Origin: Saprospiraceae bacterium
GTDB lineage: Bacteria; Bacteroidota; Bacteroidia; Chitinophagales; Saprospiraceae
DNA: 64,000 nucleotides
Direction: 5' to 3'
Assembly: GCA_016715105.1 (NCBI GenBank)
Contig: JADKBO010000012.1
Coordinates: 62,001 to 126,000, forward strand
The notes under the pieces are model-generated. The model was given only the letters and a program-made list of their open reading frames with translations. It made no database searches and had not been told where the DNA came from. A program made the position numbers and the translations under genes. Shown here one piece after another: positions 16,512 through 26,657 of this stretch (position 1 is the first letter of the stretch; every line of letters starts with the position of its first letter).

Positions 16512-19460
16512 ATGTCAATCAAACATATTATTCGCTTTGGTCTGATTATCATCTGTTTACAAATGGTAACCGTGGCCTTTTCTCAAAATCGAGTCTCAGG
16601 AAATATAAAGGACGGCGAATCTGGTGAAACACTTATAGGTGTCAACATCATCATCAAAAACACGATCAAAGGCACTATTTCTGACCTTGATGGAAATTAT
16701 GAAATGAACGTCGGAGAAGCTTTGCCCTACACTTTGATCTTTTCTATGGTAGGCTTTGAAACCAAAGAAGTTGAAGTAAACGAAGCAAATGCAGTCATTG
16801 ATCTGGCTTTAGAAACCAAATCTATTCTTGCCAATGAAGTAGTCATTTCTGCCTCCAGGGTCGAAGAAAGAATCATGCAATCACCCGTGTCTATTGAAAA
16901 ACTAGACCTCGTCAGCATCAAAAACTCTACTTCTGCGGATTTTTACGATGAAGTATTGAAACTCAAGGGCGTTACCAACAACATGGCCTCTCTTACATTC
17001 AACACCATAAACACCAGAGGTTTTGGTGGCGGTGGAAATACTCGTTTTGTACAGTTACAAGATGGTATGGACAACGCTGCACCTTTGCTCAATTTCCCAA
17101 CTGGTAACGTAGTAGGAATTTCGGAATTGGACATTCGCTCTGTAGAATTGGTGCCTGGAGCAGCTTCTGCACTTTATGGTCCCAATGCATTCAACGGTAT
17201 TTTGATCATGCAAAGTAAGGATCCATTCCAATACCAAGGGTTGAGTGCTACTTTCAAAACAGGACTTATAGAAGGTACCAATTACACCAATCCATTGAAT
17301 AGTGGTGCAATCAGATACGCCAAAGCATTCAATGATAAAATCGCATTTAAAATCAACTTTTCTGGATTATGGGCAAGTGATTGGAGGGCTCAGAATTACA
17401 CAGACGACCGTAACTTAGTAGCACTAGCAGCATTTGATCCAACTATTGACACCAAATCTTTGGTGGGTAAAGCATTGTTTGATGGTCTCAATACTTACGG
17501 TGATGAAAGTTTTATCCCAGTTGCAGGTGGTTTGAGAAGAACTGGCTGGAAAGAACAAGATTTGCTAGAAAGCAATGATGCCAAAAGTTTTAAATATGAT
17601 GGTGCTATTCACTACAGAATCACTGATAAAGTAGAAGCCAACGTTTCCTACAAATATGGTGCTGGATCAACGGTTTACCAAGGTAGCGAAAGATATGCAT
17701 TGAGAAATTTCTCTCAGCAATTTGCAAAATTTGAGATCAATGGTGCCAATTGGAATTTCAAAACATACGGTTCCTTTACCGATGCTGGTGACTCATACAA
17801 TTTGACAGCACTTGGAGCTTTTACCAATGAAAACGTTTGGCCAAGTATTTATAATTCAAATTTCAACATTCCCATTGGAGGTGGACAACAAATCACTGTT
17901 CCATTGAGAGGAGGATGGGCTGTTGCAGCCAATATTGCAGCTGGTTTACCTGGCTTCAATCCTGATGCAGCTAAAGCTTTTGCGGATGCCGGTGGCTTCT
18001 CTACACTTCCAGAAGCTCAAAGAGAGGGCGTAGCCCAACAAATAGCAGCAGGATCTACTTTTGGAGCACTCCCTCAATCACTTAGAATATTAGCAGCCAG
18101 AGAATTGATCAAGTTGGCAAGTGGACCAGCAAGACCAGCGGTAGGAAGTGCTGAATTCAACCGCATTGTAAGTTTAGTAAGAGATGATCTACTCTTTCAA
18201 AAAGGAGGTGCAGGTTTTATCGACAACAGTGCTATGTACCACACAGAGGGATCTTACAACCTCAGTTCATTGGTTAATGACGCCGTTTCTTGGCAAATTG
18301 GTGGTAACTTCAGAAGATATGACTTGTTTAGTGATGGAACGGTATTCAACGAAGATCCAGACGGCGACGGGGTGAATGAAAGGATCAAAATCAATGAATT
18401 TGGTATTTATACCCAATTATCTAAAACAATTTTGGATGATAAGTTGAAATTGACCGGTTCTTTGAGATACGACAAAAACCAAAACTTCAAAGGTCAGGTT
18501 TCTCCGAGAGTGAGTTTTGTATATTCTGCAGGTGACAATAAAGAGCACAATATTAGAGGATCATTCCAAACAGGATTTAGAAACCCAACCACGCAAGGTC
18601 AGTTTATTTACTTCCCAACCACTTCTATTTTATTGGGATCAACAAAAGCAAATGCAGAACCATTTGGTATTCACAACGGAGGTTCATACACGTTGGATTC
18701 ATACAATAGATATCTTGCTGCTTTACAATCAGGAGTTGAGCCTGGTGTAGCAACCCAAAGATTAGAAACGATCAGCTTTGATTACATTCAACCAGAGCAA
18801 CTGCAATCTTTTGAATTGGGTTACCGAGGTACTATGAATAAAAAAGTAAACATCGACATCAGTGGTTTTTACAACATTTACAACAACTTCATTGACCAAA
18901 TATTTGTAGTCAATAAAAACGCTACAACTCCTAAAGCAGCTGCATTGGGTAATCCAGATCCAGTCACAGGAACAGTAAGATCTACTTTTTACCCTTACAT
19001 CAATGTACCTGCCAAGATCACTAGTTACGGCTTAAATGTAGGGCTAGATGTTGCCATTGCTAAAAATTGGAAACTTTCTCCAAACTATTCTTACAATAAG
19101 GCCAATAAAGCAGCAGCAACTGACCTTCCAGGATTTGAAAATTACGATCCAGGATTCAATATGCCATTACACATGACAAATATTGCCTTGACAAATAGAA
19201 GCATCGTCAAAAATCTTGCGGGTACCATAAGCTGGAGATGGCAAGATGGTTTCTTCTTCAAAAATTCATTTGGTAGCGGAAATGTACCTTCATACAATAC
19301 CTTGGATGTACAATTAAATTACTTCGTTCCTGCAATCAAGTCAGCGATAAAAATTGGTGTTTCCAACTTGTTTAATAAATCATACATCACCAATATTGGA
19401 AACCCTGATATCGGTAGGATGTCATACGTGAGCTTTACTTACGATCAATTTGCGAGATAA
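16512..19460 (+). CDS. TonB-dependent receptor with carboxypeptidase-regulatory-like domain
   Basis: A 982-residue outer-membrane receptor. A signal peptide covers 1-25 (ending VAFSQ). Residues 28-110 form the CarboxypepD_reg-like domain (VSGNIKDGESGETLIGVNII, then GTISDLDGNYEM). The plug domain spans about 115-240 (VPGAASALYGPNAFNGILIMQ), and the barrel fills the rest. Such receptors import bulky ligands such as glycans, siderophores or cobalamin using TonB energy. No SusD gene follows, so it is not a complete sugar-uptake pair and the ligand is unknown. An Ala-rich helical insert of about 80 residues (around 475-560) interrupts the barrel. It is monocistronic, with a strong terminator. Confidence 0.93.
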   Translation: MSIKHIIRFGLIIICLQMVTVAFSQNRVSGNIKDGESGETLIGVNIIIKNTIKGTISDLDGNYEMNVGEALPYTLIFSMVGFETKEVEVNEANAVIDLALETKSILANEVVISASRVEERIMQSPVSIEKLDLVSIKNSTSADFYDEVLKLKGVTNNMASLTFNTINTRGFGGGGNTRFVQLQDGMDNAAPLLNFPTGNVVGISELDIRSVELVPGAASALYGPNAFNGILIMQSKDPFQYQGLSATFKTGLIEGTNYTNPLNSGAIRYAKAFNDKIAFKINFSGLWASDWRAQNYTDDRNLVALAAFDPTIDTKSLVGKALFDGLNTYGDESFIPVAGGLRRTGWKEQDLLESNDAKSFKYDGAIHYRITDKVEANVSYKYGAGSTVYQGSERYALRNFSQQFAKFEINGANWNFKTYGSFTDAGDSYNLTALGAFTNENVWPSIYNSNFNIPIGGGQQITVPLRGGWAVAANIAAGLPGFNPDAAKAFADAGGFSTLPEAQREGVAQQIAAGSTFGALPQSLRILAARELIKLASGPARPAVGSAEFNRIVSLVRDDLLFQKGGAGFIDNSAMYHTEGSYNLSSLVNDAVSWQIGGNFRRYDLFSDGTVFNEDPDGDGVNERIKINEFGIYTQLSKTILDDKLKLTGSLRYDKNQNFKGQVSPRVSFVYSAGDNKEHNIRGSFQTGFRNPTTQGQFIYFPTTSILLGSTKANAEPFGIHNGGSYTLDSYNRYLAALQSGVEPGVATQRLETISFDYIQPEQLQSFELGYRGTMNKKVNIDISGFYNIYNNFIDQIFVVNKNATTPKAAALGNPDPVTGTVRSTFYPYINVPAKITSYGLNVGLDVAIAKNWKLSPNYSYNKANKAAATDLPGFENYDPGFNMPLHMTNIALTNRSIVKNLAGTISWRWQDGFFFKNSFGSGNVPSYNTLDVQLNYFVPAIKSAIKIGVSNLFNKSYITNIGNPDIGRMSYVSFTYDQFAR

Positions 19461-19494
19461 TTGGTTTAAAAGAGAATTGAATAATTTCTGATAA

Positions 19495-19533
19495 AAGAAG
19501 GCCTTGCAAGTTTTGTAAGGCCTTCTTTTTTTG
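19495..19533 (+). terminator. Rho-independent terminator, TonB-dependent receptor
   Basis: AAGAAGGCCTT pairs with AAGGCCTTCTT, forming a strong hairpin followed by a run of Ts. It begins 34 bp after the stop codon. Confidence 0.85.
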
Positions 19534-19539
19534 GAAACA

Positions 19540-19938
19540 GGACGACCGGAAACCGGATACCGGAGGACCTGGGAAATTTATTTGAATTGCCATTGAATAC
19601 CCATTGAAATCATTGCAACCTATGAGGGCAATTTGTGCAGAGGCAAGGCCTTGCGTCTTGACGCAATTGGGCAATTGCAATTGGCAATGTTTAAATTCTT
19701 TGAATTTGATCCAGCTTTTAGAGGCAAGACCCCGGGCTCTACGATTGGTATTGAATTCCCATTGAATTCCCATTGAAATCATTGAAATCCTATTGAAATC
19801 CTATTGAAATCACATTTGTGCAGACGCAAGGCCTTGCGTCTCTACGATTGGTAATAAAATACCAATTTGAATTCCATTGAAATCATTGAATTCCCATTGA
19901 AATCATTGAATTCCCATTGAACCAATTATCTTTATTCC
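19540..19938. repeat. Repeat-rich spacer with ATTGAAATC phrases and palindromes
   Basis: It consists of many copies of CCATTGAAATCATTGAA-like phrases plus three AGACGCAAGGCC/AGGCAAG-type palindromic elements (about 19639-19658, 19719-19738 and 19822-19841), and CCGGAAACCGGATACCGG at the left. The phrases are reverse complements of those in the 5097-5848 spacer. It ends at the start codon of the membrane-protein gene. Confidence 0.75.
19822..19841. repeat. Dispersed 20-bp perfect palindrome, copy 2
   Basis: AGACGCAAGGCCTTGCGTCT is its own reverse complement. Flanks CACATTTGTGC on the left and CTACGATTGGT on the right match the reverse complement of the flanks at 5489-5508. A variant core (AGGCAAGGCCTTGCGTCT) lies at about 19641-19658. 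Confidence 0.8.
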
Positions 19939-21360
19939 ATGACGACACCAAACCAACAAATTATAAAACCAATTGGCATAAAACTGGCTTTTGTGGTTTT
20001 ACTTTTGTTGTTATCTGGATCTTTGGCATTTTATGAATTGAGGATGTTGTTTGTGGATCCGGCTTGGGTGACATTCAACATCATCAATACGGGGACATTT
20101 GCTATTGCAGAACATCGGTATGCGGCTGTTTTTACACAAATATTTCCCTTGCTGGGGTCTAAATTGGGCTTGAGCCTTAACACCATTTTGATCCTGTACT
20201 CGGCTTCTTTTTATCTGTTATTTTGCAGTATTGCATGGATTTGCTGGCAAAAATATGGGCAAGGGCAATGGGTAGTTCTTTTGGCTATGTATTTCACACT
20301 TGGCGTGAGCGACTGTTTTTTTTGGCCAAATAATGAGGTACACCAAGGTATTTGTTGGATGGCATTGTACATGGCGTTTACAAAATTTCATGTGGAAAGA
20401 AATAGCATGAATGGAGGTCGACATGTCATAGCCATTGTCATTGGATTTTTAGCATTGTTTAGTCATTTATTGGTGGCCTTGCCATTTGCTTATTTTTTCT
20501 TGTACCAGTTTGGAGGGCATTATAAAAGGCAAAACAATAGTTCAGCTGTTTCTGTACAGATGGTGGCGCTGAGTGCTATCATGTTGTCGAGACTTTTTTT
20601 AAGTACACAGGGATGGTACGACAGCCAAAAGTTGGTAGGCGTTTCCAACCTATCTATAGAGAAAATTATGGGCGTTTTTAAATCGGGAGGATTTCAGTCC
20701 ATCACGACCTTATTTACAAACAATTATATAAGCCTCAGTATCCTTTCTTTGGTTGGCATCATTTATTTGCTTTACAAAAGAGCCTTTTATTTCGCTGCAT
20801 CTACCCTATTCTTTGGCTTGTTGACCCTTTCCTTGATATTGATCACCTACCCAGACGCTTTTGACCGATCATTGCGTTTTTATATGGAAAGTGAGTGGAT
20901 GCCGCTGACTTTGATTTTAGCCGCACCGTTCGTTTACCAAATATTGCCCAAACTAAACACGCGATGGACATTCATCCTATTGGTTTTGGTTTTTGCTAGC
21001 AGACTACCCTACTTTGTCGATGCCCATCATTTTTTCAAAGAGCGATTTGACAATCTGGAACTCCTCGTGCAACGGGAAGGACCTCCCAATCAATTATTAC
21101 CCATGACTTACGCAGCCTCTACCCAATTTTTCATCATGCCTTGGGGTCTGCCGATAGAAACCATGATGCTCAGTAAAATGAAAGGCCAAAAACCTCAACG
21201 GACGGTGAAAATCGTGGAGCCTGGATTTTTGGATACGATAGATACCAAACGATTTTATTATACTGGATTTAAGGCGGATGAAAAATCTGGATTGAATGCT
21301 CAATATTTTGAGTTGAGTGATGGGGGGTATGAGGAGGTGGAGATGGAGGATTTGGAATAG
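19939..21360 (+). CDS. Polytopic membrane protein of unknown function
   Basis: A 473-residue protein with about nine or ten hydrophobic segments, for example at 13-31 (LAFVVLLLLLSGSLAFYEL), 78-100, 108-127, 160-188, 255-275, 280-302, 315-335 and 340-356, then a soluble tail of about 115 residues. The acidic C-terminus ends GYEEVEMEDLE. The layout recalls glycosyltransferase-like membrane proteins of the GT-C type, but no diagnostic motif such as an N-terminal DD or ED pair in the first loop is certain, so this is only a thought. It is flanked by repeats on both sides and has no operon partner. Confidence 0.7.
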   Translation: MTTPNQQIIKPIGIKLAFVVLLLLLSGSLAFYELRMLFVDPAWVTFNIINTGTFAIAEHRYAAVFTQIFPLLGSKLGLSLNTILILYSASFYLLFCSIAWICWQKYGQGQWVVLLAMYFTLGVSDCFFWPNNEVHQGICWMALYMAFTKFHVERNSMNGGRHVIAIVIGFLALFSHLLVALPFAYFFLYQFGGHYKRQNNSSAVSVQMVALSAIMLSRLFLSTQGWYDSQKLVGVSNLSIEKIMGVFKSGGFQSITTLFTNNYISLSILSLVGIIYLLYKRAFYFAASTLFFGLLTLSLILITYPDAFDRSLRFYMESEWMPLTLILAAPFVYQILPKLNTRWTFILLVLVFASRLPYFVDAHHFFKERFDNLELLVQREGPPNQLLPMTYAASTQFFIMPWGLPIETMMLSKMKGQKPQRTVKIVEPGFLDTIDTKRFYYTGFKADEKSGLNAQYFELSDGGYEEVEMEDLE

Positions 21361-21470
21361 AAGTTTCATTTTTGGGATAACCTATGAGGGTTTTCATAGT
21401 GTCTGCTAATCAGCTGTTAAATGAAGATAAGAAAAGTGTTGTCGATATCAACCTTTATAATGACTAATCA

Positions 21471-21550
21471 CCTATGATATTCAATACTTTTTATCAAATA
21501 TTGCCTATGATATTTTGTATTTTATGAGATAAAATACCTATGATATTTTG
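21471..21550. repeat. Three direct repeats with 33-bp period
   Basis: CCTATGATATT starts at 21471, 21504 and 21537, exactly 33 bp apart; the last two continue as CCTATGATATTTTG. The repeats lie between the convergent membrane-protein and metalloprotease genes. A related CATAGGTATTCAAAAT sits at about 24944-24959, on the other side of the protease gene. Confidence 0.7.
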
Positions 21551-21618
21551 AAATTATTATAACTACCTCTTTAAAGTTCAGCCGTTAAAATATTGAAAAT
21601 CAGCTATTTGATTCAAAA

Positions 21619-22351
21619 TCACATCATAATCATCGTATTCCCCAAAATCGAAATGTTTCCATCATTGGTCAAGGCCTTATTGGCTGCCCCTTGTTTATTA
21701 CCATCCAGCGTTGCACCATTCAAAATGAGGGTGCCTTTGTTCCAGATTGCTCCACCATTGGTCGAACTACTTCCATTGATCAGTTTGATGTTTTTGACAC
21801 CAAAAGTTACGCCGGCATTTACCTCAAATAATCTCACGGCATTATTGCCTGATAGGGTCAAATTGGCCATTCCTGTACCGTCAATTACTAAATCACTTGC
21901 AATGGTCATTTGACTAGTAAAGGTAATGGTACTATTTGCAGGTAAACTAAATTTGATTGTATCACCTAAACAGGCACCTGCCAAAATATTACTTAAAGAT
22001 CCATTGATACTTGGACTTGAGGAGGTTGAAGTGACAAATTTGGTGGTAGGTACACAACCAGTTATGGTAACGGGTCTGAAATTATTGGTCATCAAACCAC
22101 AAACCGTGCCATTGCCGATTGCAGTGGTCAAATTGGTCAAGGGTTGATCTATATAAGCGGATAAACTGACAGCGGATCCTACCATAAATCCATAGACCTT
22201 GTATGTTCCTGAAGTGTAGGTCGTAGTATTGGTCATGTTGGCTGTAGTCTCAATGGCCTTTACTGTTGGTGTTGTACCGTCTTTGACGATGATGTATTTA
22301 TATGTAAAACCACTAGGTACTGCAATATTTGTAAGATAAATAGAGCCTGGG
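21619..22351 (-). CDS. Secreted metalloprotease, C-terminal part (after frameshift)
   Basis: About 243 residues that continue the protease frame after one extra C in the coding strand (GGG at 22349-22351 on the plus strand). The segment starts GSIYLTNIAVPSGFTYKYIIVKDGTTP, an Ig-like or carbohydrate-binding-like stretch. It ends with a beta-helix-like module: CLGDTIKFSLPANSTITF, LVIDGTGMANLTLSGNNAVR, NGGAIWNKGTLILNGATLDG and NDGNISILGNTMIMM. This module resembles the last part of the giant surface protein. No T9SS type A motif (YPNP) is present. Confidence 0.75.
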
Positions 22352-24751
22352 ACCACTCAGCGTAATATTAAATGAACCTAATACAGCTACTCTAAAAGTG
22401 TATTGTTGTCCAGCTGTTAATGCTTGGGTTATGTTTGCGTTAGATGCTCCCCATGAATTAGTACCAGTTTTATAGCTATTGGCATTTAACCAGTTCGAGC
22501 AAACAGAACCAGAACTGGGGTTGAAATTTCCCTGGAATATACTATTTAAAAAAAATGGACTCGTGCTACTACCAAAACCGTAGGTACCAGAATTACTAGC
22601 TATAAATGAAAATGTTGTGTATCTATCATTAAATGGATAGGAAGAACAAGTGTTTGAAGAACTACTAGCTTTCATAGGACTATGAGAACTTAAACTACTT
22701 CCTGAATTCGTGCCAACAAAACTAGTTACCAATTTCCCAAAAGACATTGTGAGGTTTAGTGCGGGTGATCCTGGACTTGCAATTACTGAATCAGTCGAAG
22801 AAATGTTGGTTTCTATTGGATTACAAGTTGATGAAATTGTAATATTTGCATTATTGATATCAAAAAAGTAATTGCCAACAGCTTCTACTTTAATCCTGCC
22901 AATGGATGTACCTACGGCAGGTAAGGTAATAGATTGTGAACCATCATTTGGTGTATTGGCAAGTAAAGTTACAGGAAAAGATACTCCGCCATCGTTTGAC
23001 CATTTGATATTTACATTTGAGCAGGAAATAGGCGCTGCTGTAGTATTGGCCACTGCCCATGTAACTGTCAAAGCTTGGCCTGCAGTATAAGTTGTCGCTG
23101 TATTTGCAGTATTTACAACAAAAGGCCCAGCACTAGCATTCACTGTCAAGGCCATAGAACCCCAATTTGTACCCCCTAAATTATCCCTGGCCGTTAATCT
23201 CATATTGATGGTTCTTGCTACATTGGGTAGAATTTCACCCATTGTCTGGGTATTGGCTAGTATATCAGACAACTTGGGAAAATTTCTTGTGCTGCCAGTG
23301 GCAGAAGGATCAAAAGACCTAAACAATGGTGCAGTTGTACTATTTGCAGCGTCATTTGGATGGCCAGCTGGACAAGTCAATGTTAAATTGTCTGTATCAT
23401 ATTCTTCCCAATTGTAGGTAAGTGGGTTGCTATCTGTAGCACTTCCAGTCAAAGCAAAGGGTGTTCCTCTAGGAATGGTTCTATTGGCAGGCATTGTAAT
23501 TACTGGGATATCATTACTACCCGCGACTCCTGCTACACAATGTCCAGACTGCATCACATAATTGGTGATTTCTATCAAACTATTGACATGAAAATAATAA
23601 GTTCCAACATAAGGGGTGATATTTTGGGTGGCACAAGCAGGTGAAGTAGTAGCAAAACAAATACTCTCATAGCTCATCAGTGAATTACCTGAACCAGGTT
23701 CGTATCCTCTGCCTACCGATCTATTCACGCAATTGCCAGCAGTCCCATAAAAATTGTGGTAAGCTCCAAATTGATGACCAACTTCATGTAGCATAATATC
23801 TACCATAGAATTGTTATTTGAAGCAGACGACCATCCTCTTCCTTTCCACGAGCTATTACAAACCACTCCTAAGCCAGCAATTCCTGAGCCTCCACTAGCA
23901 ATTTGCCCAAAAGCATGACCAATGTCGTAATTTCCTGAGCCCATAATTGCGTCAATTGCTGCATGGCAGGTTGATGTATTACCTGGTGTAATGTTGTCAG
24001 TTGCAGGGTCTAAAAAAATAAGATTATTTCCAGAAACTCGTGTAAATCGGATTCCCAATTCCCTTTCATAAAATACATTTAGCACAGAAACGTAGTAATT
24101 TAGGTCTGCATTGATGGTTGTCAAGTTATCACTCCTTGCATCTGAAAATTCCCCAGCAGCCGCAACTGCCAAGCGATAGGTTCTGATTTTATTATCATTT
24201 CCCCTGAAACTCCCTTGGGAAGCAGAAGGAAACCTTGAGTGATCTACGGCTTCGTCAACTCCACAATGAAATTTATGCATTTCGTTTGCAGTTTTCACAA
24301 AGCTTGTGTGCATGCCATTTCCAACGGGTTCTATGAAAATGGTTTCATCTTCTGTAAAAATGATGCCGGCAAATCCTTGATCAGAATAGGTCAAAGCACC
24401 AGTGATATGAGCATCATTCTTGCCTTGCAATTTGAAAGTTTTGTTCTGAGGATACATTTGGTATATCTCTGGCAGAGAAACTGGATCCTCTCCAATTTTC
24501 AAATCCATTTGTAAACCATCAGCGTCTGGCAACTGGATTGATGACCACTCGGAAACATCGTTTGATCTGGCATTTACTGCTTTTGCTAGTGTCCGCTTGA
24601 GGCCATTGGCATCCAAGTAAAAAGTGTGTTGTTTATGATGCTCAATCCCTTGATCAACAGCTACAAGAGCTGGAATACTTTTTTGAGCGACCAAATCCAT
24701 TAATGTCAATTTTGACATTAAAAAAGTAGAAAGTATAAGTATTTTTTGCAT
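22349..24751 (-). CDS. Secreted reprolysin-like zinc metalloprotease, N-terminal and catalytic part
   Basis: It starts at the ATG at 24751 with a signal peptide (MQKILILSTFLMSKLTLMDLVAQ). A propeptide-like region follows (about 24-190). The metzincin catalytic domain has HEVGHQFGAYH, with zinc ligands H322, H326 and H332, catalytic E323 and Met-turn M359 (NSLMSYE). After it come a cadherin/PKD-like domain (NDIPVITMPANRTIPRG...), a domain with VVNTANTATTYTAGQALTVTWAV, and a fibronectin/CUB-like stretch. The frame breaks near residue 800. With the C-terminal part the protein would have about 1,043 residues. It is probably exported by T9SS, but the usual sorting domain is missing. Confidence 0.85.
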
Positions 24752-25138
24752 GTCTAGTTTGCTAATCATCCACAATCTCACCCGGCTTTTTGGAGATCAT
24801 CTTTTCGCACAAATCAAATTGTTGTATCCTCGTATTGACTTAACAATTTGTCTATAGCAAAATTACTGCCAATATTTATTGGAGAAGACAGGGTATACAC
24901 CTATTATTATCCCGAAAAGATTAAATTTCAGTAATTAATATTTCATAGGTATTCAAAATGATAGATTTTACAAGGAAATTTGATTCATAACCGTGGTATC
25001 ATAAACATGCTTTGTTTCCAAAATTGGAAAATATTTTTTTTAAAATTTCCTTTGTAAAAATGAAAAAGCCTCCAATATCTTTATACCAGAGGCTTTTAAT
25101 TCAAAAAATAACCACCATAATAATTTATTCTTTACAGT
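24752..25138. other. 387-bp spacer between protease and adhesin genes
   Basis: AT-rich, no gene. It holds the adhesin terminator (25064-25097) and a single inverted match to the CCTATGA repeats (about 24944-24959). The protease promoter should lie here but no clean TAnnTTTG was picked out. Confidence 0.6.
25064..25097 (-). terminator. Rho-independent terminator, adhesin 1
   Basis: AAAAGCCTC (25064-25072) pairs perfectly with GAGGCTTTT (25089-25097); on the minus strand a T-run follows. It lies 41 bp after the adhesin stop. Confidence 0.75.
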
Positions 25139-26657
25139 TTATTCAGTCATAATGACCCTCACTGTTTTTGTGTATTCACTGGATTCAAGTCTGACGAAGT
25201 AAATTCCTGCAACTTCATTGAGCTTTTGCTTTGGAAGCACTTCTTTGTTGAGGCCAATCAATCCTTCCTTTTTGGTCGAATAGATCAACTTACCTTGTTG
25301 GTCAAAGACTTTGATTTCGTATAATCCTTTATTTTTTAATTCAAATTCTACTGTTGTAGATTCTGCAAATGGATTTGGATAAATGCTCAACTTTTCATCA
25401 GATTTTTTGATGGTTGTTGCATTCCAATTTATTTGTAGCGTTTCATAATCTGAGTTGTAGGCTTCAGAACTTATTTCACCATTTTCATTCAATGTTACTT
25501 TCTGATCATTTTTGATCGTAAAAAGGATGTCCCCTTCTTTGATTGAAATATTTTCTTTGCTCGTCCAGGAAATATTCGCGACACCATGCTTCAAAAAGTA
25601 ATTTTCAGATTTGATGTCTAATCTATTACCTACAATGGATGCATTTTTATCCAAGTCCAGCGTAAGTTGTAATCCTGATAATTCAACATCATTGGCTGCT
25701 CGCACAACCACATCATTTCCAATGGTTTCAGTAACTAGGTCCAATGTATTTCTACTTCTGCCAAAAGTTCCTACCGCACTATAGTTAGCGTCGATATCTC
25801 CAACTTTGAAGATGAGGAAATCTGCTCCAAGGTCATCAACCATGAGGGTATCATACACTTTATAATCCACCAGATCAAAAGGAGTGGATACGGATTCAAA
25901 TTTGAAATTGCTTGGAATGAATCTCCATGGTTTATTTTGTCCGTAATTATCCGTCACACCTAAAATGATTTTCCTCAGTGCTACAAGATCAGCAATATCT
26001 ATTTTTTTGTCATTGTTTACATCTGCCGCCAATTGTTGGTAGGGTGTATTCAATCTTGAAATGCTGAGAATATGCCTTTGTAAAAAGACTAAATCAAGTG
26101 TATTCACCCCTGCTTTTGATTCGTCCATTTTCTCCGGCATCAACATAAAATTGCTGAAAAACGGCTTATTACTGAAGGCGAAATTACCCAACTCATCAGT
26201 TTTAATGATTTCTTCATAAGCGTTTGGAATGTCTGAAAGCGTCAGAGAAACCCCTTTTACTCCATCCAACTTATTGTTGATGATTTTACCAGAAATTGTC
26301 GCTCCGCCATTGAGATTGTCCGCACAACCATTTGTCGTTGGAGAATCTTGCAAAACCAAAATCACTGAGCAAAATTCAAAGTTTCCATCGCTATCAAAAA
26401 CGTACATTCTCAATGGAATCCTGGCAGCTATACCATTTGGCACGTCTGCACAAGTAAAAAATCGAGATTTCTGCGTGTTTTGTTGGTTGAATGCATAAGT
26501 AAGTTCTCCAGTTGCACAAAAGTCTTCGCTTTTTAAGTTGAAATCACTTGCCCAAACTTCTGCTTTTCCATCTTTATCCAATACCCAAACCAATTCTCCA
26601 ATACATACTGGCGTTGGCTTTTTATCATCTTTGATGAGGAACATATATTCACACTTT
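25139..26657 (-). CDS. T9SS-exported adhesin 1, C-terminal part (after frameshift)
   Basis: About 505 residues. After CEYMFLIKDDKKPTP (end of the HYR-like region) comes a cysteine-containing domain, then a carboxypeptidase-regulatory/CnaB-like domain (GATISGKIINNKLDGVKGVSLTLSD). A dockerin-like calcium loop, AADVNNDKKIDIADLVALRK, follows, paired with GVNTLDLVFLQRHILS. A cohesin-like beta domain and a T9SS type A sorting domain (SIYPNPFAESTTVEFELK to GIYFVRLESSEYTKTVRVIMTE) end the protein. The last domain directs export by the Por system and anchoring to the surface. Confidence 0.85.
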
